Assembly (NCBI RefSeq): GCF_027942865.1
Contig: NC_134506.1
Span: 10,562,436 to 10,626,435, forward strand
Source: Odontesthes bonariensis
Taxonomy: Eukaryota; Chordata; Actinopteri; Atheriniformes; Atherinopsidae
Length of the DNA stretch: 64,000 nucleotides
Reading direction: 5' to 3'
Shown: positions 12,861 to 24,504 of the stretch, piece after piece
Numbering within the stretch: the stretch's first letter is position 1
Layout: every line of letters begins with the position of its first letter
The notes under the pieces: generated by a model
Database searches by the model: none
What the model saw: the letters and a program-made list of their open reading frames with translations, nothing else
Told to the model about the DNA's origin: nothing
Made by a program: the position numbers and the translations under genes

Positions 12861-14106
12861 CCCGCCCCTCCCTACAGGCCCACTTGACCCAAGTCATCAT
12901 CATCATTATAACCCTAAGTTTATCTGACTTCATTTGGCTATATTCGGCTAAAGCTCTGGTGGAAAGAGGACGCGAAATGGAGAAAGAGTGGCCATGACAA
13001 ACGTAAAAAAAAGAGAAAAGAAAAACCAAGAGACGACGCAGTAAAATGTGCTAAATTCACCGATAAGTTTTTTAAAAGCACAAGCTCGAGCTCAGGTTAG
13101 GTTAGTGGGGCCGTGGGAGATGCGGAACCTGGCTGCTCGACCTGGTTCCAGCTGGGGAACCAGAGGAGGAGGAGACGGAGATAGGAGACGTGATCCAGCA
13201 GGGAGAGATTGAGGTTAGAATTCATCTCAACACACCCGTTAGCCAATGCAGTGTAGCTATTGGGCGCTTCAGAGTTTCGTTTCCCATTGCCTGAAAGTTT
13301 GAAACCGAGACCAAGTTGTCATCCTGACTTCATCAAATCAGTCACAAAAATACCCATTTGGTATAATCTTTTGGTTTTGCTGTAGTGAAAAAAATGACGT
13401 GTCCGAGAAAAAAAACCACACAGACATAAGCACTATCTTAGGCTCTTTTGATCAGTCTCAAGCTGCATTACAGTTTATGCCTGGGGGGCGGGGGTTAACG
13501 TTCCATTCAGTAAGCTCACTGACAGTATCTGTGGACTGGAGCAATTTTGAGCAATAAATAAAATAATTGAACCCAGGAAATTATCACTACATGTTTAATT
13601 TGATTCAGTAAGACTTAGAACATACAATAGTGTGTGTGTGTGGTGCTGGTGCTCCTTTTCTATACAGTGTTGTGTGTGTTGGTGAAATATTGCTTTGCTT
13701 ATCCCTGGCTTGGGTCTGTGGGACCCATTTTCAGGTTTTGCCCGAAGGAAAATGGTATGAATACTTTTTTCACAATGAGATTCACTGGCCAGGGCTCATC
13801 ATCTGGAAAATAAAGTTAGTTATCCTCCTCTCTCTATCTCTTATCCTCAAAAACAAAGATACTCAGAACTTCACAAGCAGGATGAAGGGAACATGAGGGT
13901 GCACAGCAGCTTTTTTCCCCTCCTTTAGTCCCAGGTCCACTGGGCCAGAATATCTTCTATGTAACAAAAACATGAACACCTTACAAGGATTAAATGGAGG
14001 ATTAATGATAATTAGACTGAAGTGTGTGTATATATAAATATGCATATATGCGCGCTGGGCCCTCAGTGATCAAAAAGTGCCCGGGCCCTTTTCAGATGCC
14101 AGTCCA
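12861..14106. mobile_element. Degraded hAT-like element, right end intact
   Basis: The right edge (about 14,073-14,106), read in reverse complement, is CAGGGCTGGACTGGCATCTG followed by a GGGCCCGGGC block, a common fish hAT terminus. Inside, 12,960-13,090 encodes in broken frames a lysine/arginine-rich stretch followed by VKCAKFTDKFFKSTSSSSG, resembling the N-terminus of ZMYM-like hAT transposases. No matching left terminus was found near 12,860, so the left boundary is uncertain. 13,100-14,040 shows no other recognisable coding potential; it includes a short GT run near 13,631. Confidence 0.5.
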
Positions 14107-14111
14107 GCCCT

Positions 14112-14385
14112 GCTCACAGATGTTCTTTAGTCTAATAAAAAAAAAAAAGGTCAGCAGTGTCCCTCGTACTAATTTACCTTAATGTGGCACCCCTGAGAGG
14201 GAGTGGCCACATTATTATTTCTTATAAAACATAAAACGGGTAAAACGTATTTATGGGACATTTTTCATTAATTTATGTATTTATTTTTATTTTATTTAAA
14301 ATGAGAGAACCATACGAAATGGGTAATTTGATTTTAGTAAAGCAGTGGGGCGGAACATTGCGGTCGCTCCAGGTGTTCAGGGGTA
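14112..14385 (+). repeat. Dispersed repeat, copy 1 (mate at 41,787-42,055)
   Basis: About 270 bp starting CTCACAGATGTTCTTTAGTC recur at 41,787-42,055 with roughly 95% identity. The shared part ends at GGGGTACG. Here the next bases are GTAAGG, a good splice donor; in the mate the sequence changes to a Harbinger terminus. The block contains an ATG (14,301) with a 103-codon frame that has no recognisable domain and is interrupted early in the mate. It could be a promoter plus first exon of a larger transposon or the start of an LTR. Confidence 0.75.
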
Positions 14386-14848
14386 CGGTAAGGAGCCCCA
14401 CCTTCCGCCGCGCCTCAGACATTCTGGAGGAAAACAGAGACGCATCGTGTCTTAATTACTCCGCTCTTCACCTGCTTTTACAGGTCGGTAAACAGTGTGT
14501 GAACCATAAAATGTTTTTGGTGTTATCGCCTTTTATCCATGCCAATGTAAATAAGAGAGTTTAAGGCCATTTGCCCGAGTTATTTATGGATAAAACGTGC
14601 TAGAAACGGGAGAAATTTCCCGCACGGCCGCCATTACGGGCTAGGATCGGTCACGGTTAAGCGCTTGTTATTGAGAGTTTGTGTGCTTTATACACTTGAA
14701 AACCGCGGGTTAATTTTGTATCTTTCCTGTTAAAATGTATTTATGTGTTTAAATGTGAGATGTGAACGATTATAGTTATACTTAAAAGGTGACCTGAGTT
14801 TATTAGCTGGTGTTAGCACAAGCATTTCTGTATAGCTAACAGATGCAC
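14386..14848. other. Unassigned sequence left of the nested pile
   Basis: No gene seen. It contains CATTCTGGAGGAAAACAGAG (14,419) followed by a GCATCGTGTCTT block, which recurs at 24,805 on the far side of the nested insertions. The sequence is interrupted at TTAA (14,849) and continues at 24,505. It was one piece before the insertions, possibly part of a larger LTR-like or DNA element. Confidence 0.5.
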
Positions 14849-15086
14849 TTAAAGCTGCAGTCTGCAGGATTTGTTGTTGTCATACGTAAAGTCCTAAGTT
14901 TTGGCATTTTAAGAGTTTACATGATCTATCAGAACGCTTGAAGTTGAAAACGTTGACCTCCGTAGTCGCAAAATGCAAGAAATGCTTATTTTTCTAAACC
15001 AAAAACACATGAGAACTACATTGGGCATGTACTTGAATGAAGAGTCGTGTAAGCCAGATGCGCTTACACGACTCCTCCTTCATCAA

Positions 15087-16583
15087 TAGAGCTGTAACAA
15101 AATCCGGGTTATCCGGTTTTCAACCCGGATAAATACGTCACCCGGGCAGACCGGATGGTGGCATGCATTTGATCCGCCTTAAAAAATAAAATAAAAAAAA
15201 AGATTAAACCGGAATATATATATATATATGTGTATATGTGTGTTCCCTCTCTAGTTGCCTACTAGGCTACGGTCTTTCTCAAGCATGGTGTTCAAGTGAT
15301 ACTCCGGAGTAGATTCAACCTGGGGTCATTTGAACCGTGACATCCAGCCAAGTAGCCCACCCGCAGTTTTTTCGATATTGGCTGAACATCAGCTGAGTTA
15401 CTGAGTTATCCCGAATAGTTTAGTACAAGCGCTAACGGACCCTGGCAGTATCTCCGAAAATTACCACACTAAAATCACATGCCATGACACCAAACTTCTA
15501 CAGTAGTACAAATATGGTCTGTACTCACAAAGCGATGCATTTGGAAGTTTGAAAATAGTCCAGGAGTTTATTATTATCAACACAAGCCTGATAGCTTCTC
15601 TGCAGCTAAAGCTGCGTCGACGTCACTTCAGGAAGCTGGGAGCTTCAAAGTAAGATGAGGGTTGATCTACTACTGTAGACAACAAAGCAAGGCTTCTCAA
15701 TTTCTCCATTGATAAAATAATTTCACAACTCTACAACATAAAAAATTCATTAAAAAAACATGTAGAATATAGCATATACTTCCAAATGCATCGTTTGGTG
15801 AGTACAGACCATATTTGTATTACTGTAGAAGTTTGGTGTCATGGCATGTGATTTTAGTGTGGTAATTTTGGAGATACGGACCAGGATCCATTAACCCTTG
15901 TACTAAACTATTCGGGATAACTCAGTAACTCAGCTGATGTTCAGCCAATATCGAAAAAACTGCGGGTGGGCTACTTGGCTGGATATCACGGTTCAAATGA
16001 CCCCAGGTTGAATCTACTCCGGAGTATCACTTTCAGTCACGAACACAGTCACAGACACACTGAGTGAAACGAAACCTAACTCCCGTCTGTCAACCCATCT
16101 GACTGCTGAAGCCCCTGTAGCTCGCTACAGGCTCGGTCAGCGTGGCTTCATGCATCTTGTACAGTCGTTGAAAAATAATCATTTAGTGATATAGGGAGGG
16201 CAAGATCATTCCATGTTGTTTACTTATAGGTCTAAACTCAGCATTGCCTCACCTAATGCTACCACGTTTGTCGCTGTTTAAATGCACACACTAGCTGTTG
16301 TGTCTGGCTTTCAGATAAAATGGCATTGAATTATTACTTGACAAAAATAAATGAATGAAATTGTAGCCGTAGGCTGCTCTTTGATTTATTAAAATGAATT
16401 GATAAATGGGACAAAAAAAAGGCGAGGCGCATAGCCACTAAACGGCAGAAAGTTTTTTTTTTTTTTTTTTTTTTTTTTAATAAGTGACTCAAGTGATTCA
16501 AGTGATCCGTAAAACTCGGCTCCCCTCCTCGAAATGATCCGATCAGCCCGGATCACCCAAAAGATTCGAGTTAAGCATCTCTA
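15087..16583. mobile_element. Non-autonomous hAT element
   Basis: Flanked by a perfect 8-bp duplication TTCATCAA (15,079-15,086 and 16,584-16,591). Ends are TAGAGCTGTAAC (left) and, reverse-complemented, TAGAGATGCTTAAC (right), with further imperfect inverted similarity including the CCGGATCACCC/TTATCCGG region. The 1,497 bp have no transposase. They include a TA microsatellite near 15,217, the foldback MITE at 15,295-16,031 and a T run at about 16,451-16,478. Confidence 0.85.
15295..16031. mobile_element. Foldback MITE with ~255-bp inverted arms
   Basis: The left arm (15,295-15,552) and right arm (15,781-16,031) are near-perfect reverse complements starting AGTGATACTCCGGAGTAG. The element is flanked by TTCA at 15,291-15,294 and 16,032-16,035. 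The loop of about 230 bp has no coding potential. Superfamily not assignable from a 4-bp duplication alone. Confidence 0.85.
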
Positions 16584-17512
16584 TTCATCAACTCACGTGT
16601 CATTTGCGGTCATGGAAGACACAGTAAGTAGACTAGCCCGTAATCTTCTTCTTCTTCTTTGGAGGCTTTATGGGCGAGTAGCGCTCAGTTTAGGCGCATG
16701 TCTGCCCCCTACTGTCCTATAAGAAACAGAGTTTTCTTTCCCTTGGTCTCTGGTATTTGTGGAGGGTAACGTGTATGTCTGATGTATGTGCGTGTGAGGC
16801 GTGTGTATGCATAGCCAATCTAGATTCTGTCAAGTAATCCTGTTTCCTTTAGATAGGTGAAAAACATACTCTGTCTAATACAAGTGAAAAAATTAACTAG
16901 ACTGATTGCCTTACCCTGACTCCTAATCTCTTGGAGAATTTGTCTCCTCTGAAGTACATATTTACCACAATGAAGTAATGCATGTTCCACTGATTCTGGC
17001 TCCCTGCAATGCTCACAGAGGCCTGATGGGTGCTTCCCTATGCGGTGAAGATTCTTATTTAAACAAGTGTGACCTATTCTGAGTCGAGTAATTACTCTCT
17101 CCTCCTTAGTACCTCTGATTGCTGTCCGTCCCTTTAAACCCACAGTTTTCTGGAAAATAAACAGATGCCTCCCCTTCATAGCCCTTTCCCAATTGCCCTG
17201 TCATTCCTTAATAAAATAATCTTTAATAAGAGACTTACTTTCTGCTCTACTGATAGCGACGTCCATAAATGGACCGTCTGCCACCACTGCTTTCTTAGCC
17301 ATCTGGTCAGCTTCCTCATTACCCTCAATACCCCTGTGGGCTGGGACCCACATAAATGAGACTTTCGTATTACGATGTTGCCTATAAAGGCTCTCAAAGG
17401 TCTCAACAATTAAAGGGGAACTCCGGGGCATTTGAAGCGCGTTTCCATTGCTAGAGGTTGTCAAATACTGATAGTAGGATACAGAGAGGTGCAAATCTGC
17501 GCTCCCTGTGTG

Positions 17513-18808
17513 TAGGGCTGGGCGATATATCGATATTTAAGATATATCGATAGATTTTTAAATAAGATATGGAATTAGACCATATCGCATATATCGATAT
17601 AGTTCAAATTTGCGCTGTAATACTTGCTTCAGGCAAGCCGTTCATCAGAGCTCTCTGCACTGCTTCCCTCGCTCTGGCTCCGCCCCTCCTCTCTCATGCA
17701 CAGAGGGGGGAGGGGGAGGAACACTCCGGCACTCTTAAACAAACATGGAGAAGGCAACAACACCTGCGGAGCATACGGAGGAGAGCCCCCTGGTTGGTAA
17801 AAGAAAAAGCAGTGGCTCAATCATTTGGAGATGGTTCGGATACAAATTGTCAGACGAGCAACAAAACCAAGCTATATGTAGGGAGTGCCATAAGCACATT
17901 GCAGCCAGTGGTGGAAGCAGTAGCCTACGAATTTTTTTTTATCACTTAAAAACGTGACACAAAGTGCAATATGAAGAGTGTGTGAAACTGCGCGCTGCAG
18001 AAGCCACAGGCACAAGCCGTCCCCAAACTGACAAAGCTCCAGCCCCCAAACAAAGCTCACTGCAAGCTTCATTTTCCCGCTGTGTGCCGTATGAGAAGAA
18101 AAGCGACAACTGTCCTTTCACATTGCCAAAGACATGGTCCCTGTTGCAACAGTGGAACAGGTCGGGTTCAAAGAGCTAATTAAAAAGCTGGGCCCGAGAT
18201 ACGAGCTTCCCAGTCGCAACTATTTTGCACGAGAAGCACTGCCGCAAATGTATAGTGAAGTCAGGCAGAACGTTGCGGACCGGCTCGCTAACGTCACCCA
18301 TTTTGCGTTGACCAGCGATATGTGGTCAAGCAGAACCTGTGCGAACCTTATATGAGCGTGACAGTTCACTTCATGCAAGACTGGGAGATGAAAACAGCTT
18401 GGCAACTGGTTGAGACTGTTCAGATAAGCTATTAAATTAACAAAAATAAACAGGTAATCTCAAGCTGATGTTTAAAAACGTTTTTCTTAAACTGAGCATT
18501 TTATTTTGTTATCTCTTTATATATAAATGCTGCCCTCAGAAAAAGATTTACCTATTTTATTTTATAGGCTAATTTTATTTAAGATATTTTTTTTATTTAA
18601 ATGTGCACCTTACGGAGCTTTGTTATACAGTGTTTACATTTTATAGTGAGTTTTCAATAAAACTACTCGTATTTGGCTTTGACTTTGACTGAGCATTTCA
18701 TTTCACAGCTCTCACTTTGAGGAAAAAAATATCGGGATATATATCGTATATCGATATTCAACCTAAATATATCGAGATATGACTTTTGGTCCATATCGCC
18801 CAGCCCTA
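17513..18808 (+). mobile_element. hAT element with BED-finger transposase remnant
   Basis: Ends TAGGGCTGGGCGATAT and its reverse complement, flanked by perfect 8-bp CCTGTGTG copies (17,505-17,512 and 18,809-18,816). It sits in the left arm of the foldback element, whose right arm keeps the uninterrupted site. At 1,296 bp it is internally deleted compared with an autonomous hAT of about 3 kb or more. Confidence 0.92.
17745..18355 (+). pseudogene. hAT (ZBED-like) transposase fragment
   Basis: 17,745-17,957 starts MEKATTPAEHTEESPLVGKR and has a BED zinc finger: aromatic pair in IIWRWFGYKLS, then CRECHKH and a final F-YHLK (the second metal pair is H with the HL-K region). After a frame break, 17,964-18,130 continues as a linker (QSSLQASFSRCVPYEKKS). 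18,134-18,355 reads ELIKKLGPRYELPSRNYFAR and VTHFALTSDMWSS, the start of the hAT RNase H-like fold. The catalytic core and the C-terminal dimerisation domain are absent, so the element needs a transposase in trans. Confidence 0.8.
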
Positions 18809-21610
18809 CCTGTGTGGAGATAGCGCTGTTCGCACAGCGTGTCATGCGAGGCTAATACGTGGTGGCTAAGGGGCAACTGCTAACCCTTCCACAACAACTT
18901 GCACACAGCAGAAACGTCACACCACTTTATAAACCATCCGACAATAAAGTCACAAGCCTTACCATCAAAACCAAACGTTACAAAACAACTTTATAAACAA
19001 CATGTAACTCACCGGCTGGTTGTAGGCTCGCGCATGTGAAAGCCCAAAAGAGTCGATGGACGATAATCCCATATAAAAAAACAATTATTTTCTCTAGAAA
19101 AACTGCGTTCAAGTATTTAAAACATTACAACAATACATGCCCAGTAATATTGTTGTAATGTTTTAAATACTTGAACGCAGTTTTTCTAGAGAATATAATT
19201 GTTTTGTATATGGGATTATCGTCCATCGACTCTTTTGGGCTTTCACATGCGCGAGCCTACAACCAGCCGGTGAGTTACATGCTGTTTATAAAGTTGTTTT
19301 GTAACGTCCCCATGCCAGTAATGTGAGAACCATGCATTTGGTTTTGATGGTAAGGCTTGTGACTTTATTGTCGGATGGTTTATAAAGTGGTGTGACGTTT
19401 CTGCTGTGTGCAAGTTGTTGTTTTACGTGGAAGGGTTAGCGCTTGCCCCTTAGCCACCACGTATTAGCCTCGCATGACACGCTGTGCGAACAGCGCTATC
19501 TCCACACAGGGAGCGCAGATTTGCACCTCTCTGTGTCCTACTATCAGTATTTGACAACCTCTAGCAATGGAAACGCGCTTCAAATGCCCCGGAGTTTCCC
19601 TTTAAATCTTGTCTACTAGTAGACCTGAAGGATTTGATAGCTTCTAGCGCAGAGCTTGAATCAGAGGATATAATTACCTCCTTTATGTTGGCACTCTCTA
19701 ACCAGTGATGGGCTGCTAAAATTGCCAACAACTCCACTGTAAAGACTGCTAGATTATCTGGTGTCCTCTTTTTAACAGAAACATGCAAGATGGGATGACA
19801 TAAGCGAAGCCTGTGCAACCCAAATTGGGGTCCTTTGAATCGTCTGTGAATACAGAAATACAGGAGCCATACACTAGTCTTAACCTCTCCTCCACAAGCT
19901 GAATTCCGTCAGTGGGTGGCTTTCGTGACCTCACCCTATCCAGAATACTGAAGTCCACATTAACAGATGGAAACAGCCATGGAGGAGTTACCGACCACGC
20001 CACAGAAGGGGAAAACCGCATCAGAGTGAAAGGCATCAATTCTGTTAGCCTATTTCCTCTCCATGCAAAACATTCCTGCTTCGCCCTCTCACTCTTCCAA
20101 CACTGCTGCAAAGTGTTAACTGCAGGGTGGAGATTCCCTAAATGCCCTTTGAGATTAACCCAATAATGCATAATTAATTGCTTTTGTCGCAGAGCTAGGG
20201 GCATTTCACCCACCTCTACCTGAAGAGCTGCTACAGGGGAAGTCTTAAAAGCACCACAGCACAGCCTCAGTGCTTGCGCCTGAATCACCTCCAACTTTTT
20301 AAGAGTTGATATTGCTGCTGAGTCATAAACCACACAACCATAATCCAGTACAGACCTAATCAACACTATATAGATTCTTTTCAAGACTGATTTACTGGTC
20401 CCCCAATCCATCCCCCTTAGACACCACATCACATTTAAGACTCCCTTACATTTTGTAACCATGTGCGATATGAGTTCTCCATGTCAACTTAGAATCCATC
20501 CATATACCTAGGAATTTAAATTCCTTAACTTGTTCAATTACCTGGTCATACATTCTCAATTTTACTTTCACATTCCTCTTCCTTGTAAAAAGTAACATTT
20601 TAGTTTTCACAGTTGAGAACTTAAAGCCCCATGCGTTTGACCACGTCTCCACAGAACGGATTGCCTCCTGCACTTTCAAAACTATATGATTGACATTTCG
20701 TCCCCGCTTCCATAATGCCCCATCATCTGCAAACAATGAGCGACCAACACCATCATCAACCTGCTTGAAGACATCATTAATCATAATAGAGAAAAACAGA
20801 GGGCTTATTACACTCCCTTGGGGAGTCCCATTCTCCACTGTGTATCGCCCTGACAAGGCCCCTCCTATTCTAACTTGAATGAGTCTATCAAATAAGAAAT
20901 CCTTAATCCAATTTAAAAACACGTCCTGATACGCCAAGTTCACTTAATTTAATCATCAGACCCTCTTTCCATACCATATCATACGCCTTTTCTACGTCCA
21001 GGAACACAGCCAAGACTGACTCTTTGTTAGCCTGGGCTTTTCGAATATCTGTCTCCAAACAAACAACTGGGTCCATAGTTCCTCTCCCCTTTCTAAACCC
21101 ACTTTGTAACACTGACATACATCCTTTACTTTCAACATGATACAATAGCCTTTCAGCAATCATCCTTTCCATTATCTTCCCCATATGTGACGTAAGTGCA
21201 ATGGGCCTATAATTGCACGGGTTCGAAGGGTCCTTACCTGGTTTCCTTATCGGGATAATAATAGCCTCTTTCCAGGTTTTGGGGAGAATGCCCAGCTCCC
21301 ACACCTTATTATAGAATCCAAGGAGCTTGGCTATAGCCATTGGCCCCAGCTGCTTGAGCATGGCATAACAAACATTGTCTTTACCTGGAGCCGAGTTACC
21401 AGACCTCCCTATAGCCCTTTCCACCTCCACACGAGTAAACCGGACATCTATTGTACCCCCATTTCCTTCCCTCCATCTAAGTACATCTGGGTAAGCTGCT
21501 TTTGTCTCCTCCTGTCCCTGCTTGCCCAAGACTGTCAGATTATCAGAGCTATGTATTTTAACCATGGCCTTAGCTATCATTTCAGCCTTTTCTTCATCAG
21601 CCACTGCAAC

Positions 21611-23152
21611 TAGAGCTGGGCGATATGACGATATATATCGTGAGGACGATAGAAACATGTCTATCGTGACCTTTCTCCTCTATTTTTTCTATCGTGATAA
21701 ACTTTTTTTTCATCATTGTGCTCTCCTTGCAGTGCGTATGCTTGTGCACAGCTAGAAAGCCAGCTAACAATTAAAAGTCCTTCAATAAACCACAAGGCTT
21801 GACTTTTCCTGTATTTTAATGAAGTCCTCTTGTCTTCTTTCTCATTTGTTTTTTGTTAACTGAAAATAATTACAGACAGAAACACAACTGTTAAACATTA
21901 TACAAGCAAAGCGTTGTATAACTAAGTTTCGATTAGCAACCGAGATCAATGAAAATGAAACGAGTTAGCATCTACTGAAAACTAGCAGAATACATTTTGC
22001 CACCATAACAAATTAAGTCTCCATAGCAGTACCTACAAGATAAATATTCTCCAAGGCAAAAGCGTCGGAAACACGTCAACAATTTGTTTTAGCTGTCTGC
22101 TTTGCTCCTGTTTGCTCAACGAAGCTCAACTGCACGTCGCAGCACCACAGACATAGCTATATTAAAAACAGAGCGCTCACACCTTTGCGGTTTCTATAAC
22201 CAAAAAAGGGAGCACTCACTCTGACGAGGTTTGACATAACCAAGGACCATAAACAGATCGAATTGACAACATATTGGATAGGCGTATTGATGAACGGATA
22301 TAGAGAGGCTCACGGACTTTTGGAAGTTTGAAGGAAGGGTACCGGTAAGTCAGTCATGTTTACTTAATAATAGCACCGCCGAGTGCATGGTGTTCAATGA
22401 TTCTACACTGCTTTGGTACTGATAACAAATCAAGTTGTTTACTGTCACAGGTATTTTAGCACACATGTGCTGGTTGTGAGTCGTGGCCAATGGACTGAAG
22501 CTAGCCTAGCCTTCTAGTAGCCGTGCAGAGTAGAACTACCAGGGAGGTTCTAGTGCTATGGCTATTTGCAGACCAGCTTTTAGAGTACCAAGAACTACTG
22601 TTTCCACTGTTAGTTGTACTGACAGCGCAACCTTTCCTGACTGTCATCGCGAAAAACAGTAGGGTAAAGCCTGATCTGTTGGATAAATATCTGCACGCGT
22701 CTTTGTTTTTTTTTTTTGTTTTTTTTTTTAAGTGCTTGTGGTGACCAAAGCGCTGAACACTGAGCAGACGCACGTCAGTGTGTGAGAGAGAGATCTGCAG
22801 TTTTTGTTAAAGCAATGCAACGAGACACAGCAGACGCAGCAAAATGGACTCCATCCTCAAAGTTGTGAATGTCGAGTAAAAGAGCATGTATTCACAAAGC
22901 TGTTTGTTTACTCTTATGGCCCCGAGTTAAGCTGTGTTGTTCCCGGTTCAGGGTTGCGACTCCCACATTGGAAAACGAGATGACTGGTTAAAATAGGCGA
23001 TGGCGGATTTTTTTCGTCCCTGTCCGTTAAAATAACGGACTATGAAAAAGTCTAATGCAACCTCTGTTGTGGTATATCGTGATATATATCGCTATCGGGA
23101 TATAAAGTAATCCATATGTGATATACTTTTTTTCCCATATCGCCCAGCCCTA
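21611..23152. mobile_element. Second hAT element in the I-type LINE
   Basis: Ends TAGAGCTGGGCGATAT and, reverse-complemented, TAGGGCTGGGCGATAT, with perfect 8-bp ACTGCAAC copies at 21,603-21,610 and 23,153-23,160. 1,542 bp. Termini match the hAT at 17,513 but the interior differs; no clear transposase domain. It contains GATATATATCG-rich subterminal repeats at both ends, typical of the fish hAT group. Confidence 0.92.
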
Positions 23153-23361
23153 ACTGCAACTTCCTCTTTTAATTTAAGGACAGGGTATTGCCGTTCTCTA
23201 CGAATTCCCCTCATACTTTTGATTGCACCCCAAACCTCCCCTACCGCAGTTTTCCTCCCTATCCCATCACAAAACTTACTCCAACTTTCTCTCCTTGTCT
23301 GTCTCACAACCCTTCGTGCAATAGCTCTCGCCTTTTTATATGCCACTAAATTTCCAAAGGT

Positions 23362-23868
23362 CTAAGTTTCTCTTAAAACACACCTCACACCTTCACGAAA
23401 AACTTGCATACGTTTCACCCCTTTCAGCCTACCTCCCTGTATGTTGGCCTCCACCTCCAACATGGACATCTCCAGTGGAACTCCCCATATCACCCCTTTA
23501 GGCAATCGGCCACGCACTCCCACATAGCTTGTACTAACCACTTTGCGTTGCTCTATAGTCTTCAAACCAAACGCACGCTCGCCTTGCATCTTATCTCTGC
23601 ATATCACCAGCAAATTTCCATCATTTAACATTACTCCTCGGATGATATCCCCCACCTCTTTCGTTAATACATTTGTCAAAAAAACTGGATTCATGGTTTT
23701 AATCCCTCCCTGTTCCCCAAACCTTAAGATGACTTTAACCTCAATATTCGCTACCTCTCTGTCTTGTGTGGGTCTTACCTGTCCTTCACTGGCGCTCGCC
23801 TCCACTGTTTTACTGCATTGCCCCTGCATTGTTTGACTATCTGCTTGGTGTGACTCCATGTCATCCAT
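23362..23868 (-). pseudogene. ORF1 (gag-like) of the I-type LINE, truncated
   Basis: 168 codons from ATG at 23,868, beginning MDDMESHQADSQTMQGQC. It contains a fold consistent with an RRM-like/gag segment (VKVILRFGEQGGIKTMNP, then VGVRGRLPKGVIWGVPLEMS), as in the ORF1 of I and Jockey-type elements. It stops at 23,362 right where a deletion joins it to the middle of ORF2, so the zinc-knuckle part normally expected is absent. The ORF1 assignment rests on position and style, not on a firm domain match. Confidence 0.6.
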
Positions 23869-24504
23869 TTCACTGCCACTTAATTCTCTGGCTCTTTCCC
23901 AGGACTTTTTGTAGGTGTTTTCTTCCTCTTTTTACCCATTTGCGGGAAGAAAAAAAAGAAATGAGGCGCCTGCGTCTAACTGCTGGAAAGTGAAAGTTTG
24001 CCCCGCAGTTTAGCACCGGGGCTAACAGCTAACAACACGCCCCTTTCTGCTTGAACTGCGTCAAGTTCCCTCTCTCTCTCCAGTGTCTGGTCCGAACTGA
24101 GAGGTCAAAAATGACTGCTCCAATGTCTCGACCGACAAAGCTCTCCGCTCCCTCAGGAGAGCCAGGGCGCCGAATCGAACGAGAACTGGATTCCTCCGAC
24201 TAGCCCGTAATGAAGTTCAATAGTCCAGATAAATAAGCGTGGGGACGAGCCTACCTTGTATCGCGCGTGCACAATCGGTGATTGACAGGCAGCAGAGCCC
24301 AGCTCATAACCTGATTGGTTACCTTTTACCGGTCTGCAATTTTGTAAACAAACCTGCTGGCTTTGGAGGGACCTAGCGGGACATATAGGGGACCTAGAGA
24401 ACTCATTTTTTTTTTTGTATTGGGGTATTTAATGTACTACTTTCAGAATCCCCGGACAGTTCCAGGCATTATGCTTGAAAAAGAGTTGCAGACTGCCGCT
24501 TTAA

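Larger units (their letters stand above)
17414..19601. mobile_element. TTAA-target foldback element inside the LINE RNase H
   Basis: Inverted repeats start AGGGGAACTCCGGGGCATTT (left) and AGGGAAACTCCGGGGCATTT (right, reverse-complemented), with TTAA at 17,410-17,413 and 19,602-19,605. Almost the whole element is a palindrome: left arm 17,414 to about 19,139 (about 420 bp once the hAT at 17,513-18,808 is removed), right arm about 19,151-19,601. The centre is near 19,145. The LINE frame resumes across one TTAA. No coding sequence of its own. Confidence 0.85.
16820..23346 (-). pseudogene. ORF2 of the I-type LINE: RT, RNase H and C-terminal Cys motif
   Basis: Read on the minus strand in pieces. 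23,346-23,161 holds the end of the region between endonuclease and RT (endonuclease itself missing). 21,602-20,903 holds the RT N-terminus (GNSAPGKDNVCYAMLKQLGP, NYRPIALTSHMGKIMERMIA, FLDVEKAYDMVW). 20,943-20,446 contains TPQGSVISPLFFSIMINDVF and the FADD active site. 20,462-19,606 has thumb motifs and then RNase H (FTDDSKD, a glutamate in VELLAILAAHHW, SSDSSSALEAI). 17,409-17,201 finishes RNase H (HRGIEGNEEAD). 17,179-16,820 ends with CEHCREPESVEHALLHC. Frames shift near 20,930, 20,455, 19,800 and 17,190. The foldback insertion at TTAA lies inside RNase H and the hAT at 21,611-23,152 upstream of RT. Dead copy. Confidence 0.87.
16645..24197 (-). mobile_element. I/Nimb-type LINE with RNase H, carrying two insertions
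   Basis: A minus-strand non-LTR element flanked by the 14-bp duplication GACTAGCCCGTAAT (16,631-16,644 and 24,198-24,211). The 3' end (left) is a short GAA repeat rather than poly(A). Its 5' UTR begins at 24,197. Without the foldback and hAT insertions it is about 3.8 kb, short because the end of ORF1 and the endonuclease region are deleted at about 23,350. RT followed by RNase H and a CxxC...HxxxxC tail places it in the I group (Nimb-like in fish). Confidence 0.88.
14853..24500. mobile_element. TTAA-target MITE (piggyBac/Kolobok-like), split by later insertions
   Basis: Terminal inverted repeats AGCTGCAGTCTGCA (left) and AGCGGCAGTCTGCA (right, reverse-complemented) are flanked by TTAA at 14,849-14,852 and 24,501-24,504. 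The element's own DNA is 14,853-15,086, 16,592-16,644 and 24,212-24,500, about 576 bp in all. The rest is a hAT element and an I-type LINE inserted later, each with a target duplication. No transposase remains in its own sequence. Confidence 0.75.

Noticed and set aside
14253..14564. 103-codon frame starting near the dispersed repeat as a gene
   Set aside because: No domain, and the ATG frame is closed early in the second copy of the repeat.
15295..16031. MicroRNA hairpin
   Set aside because: Arms of ~255 bp with a target duplication mark a foldback transposon.
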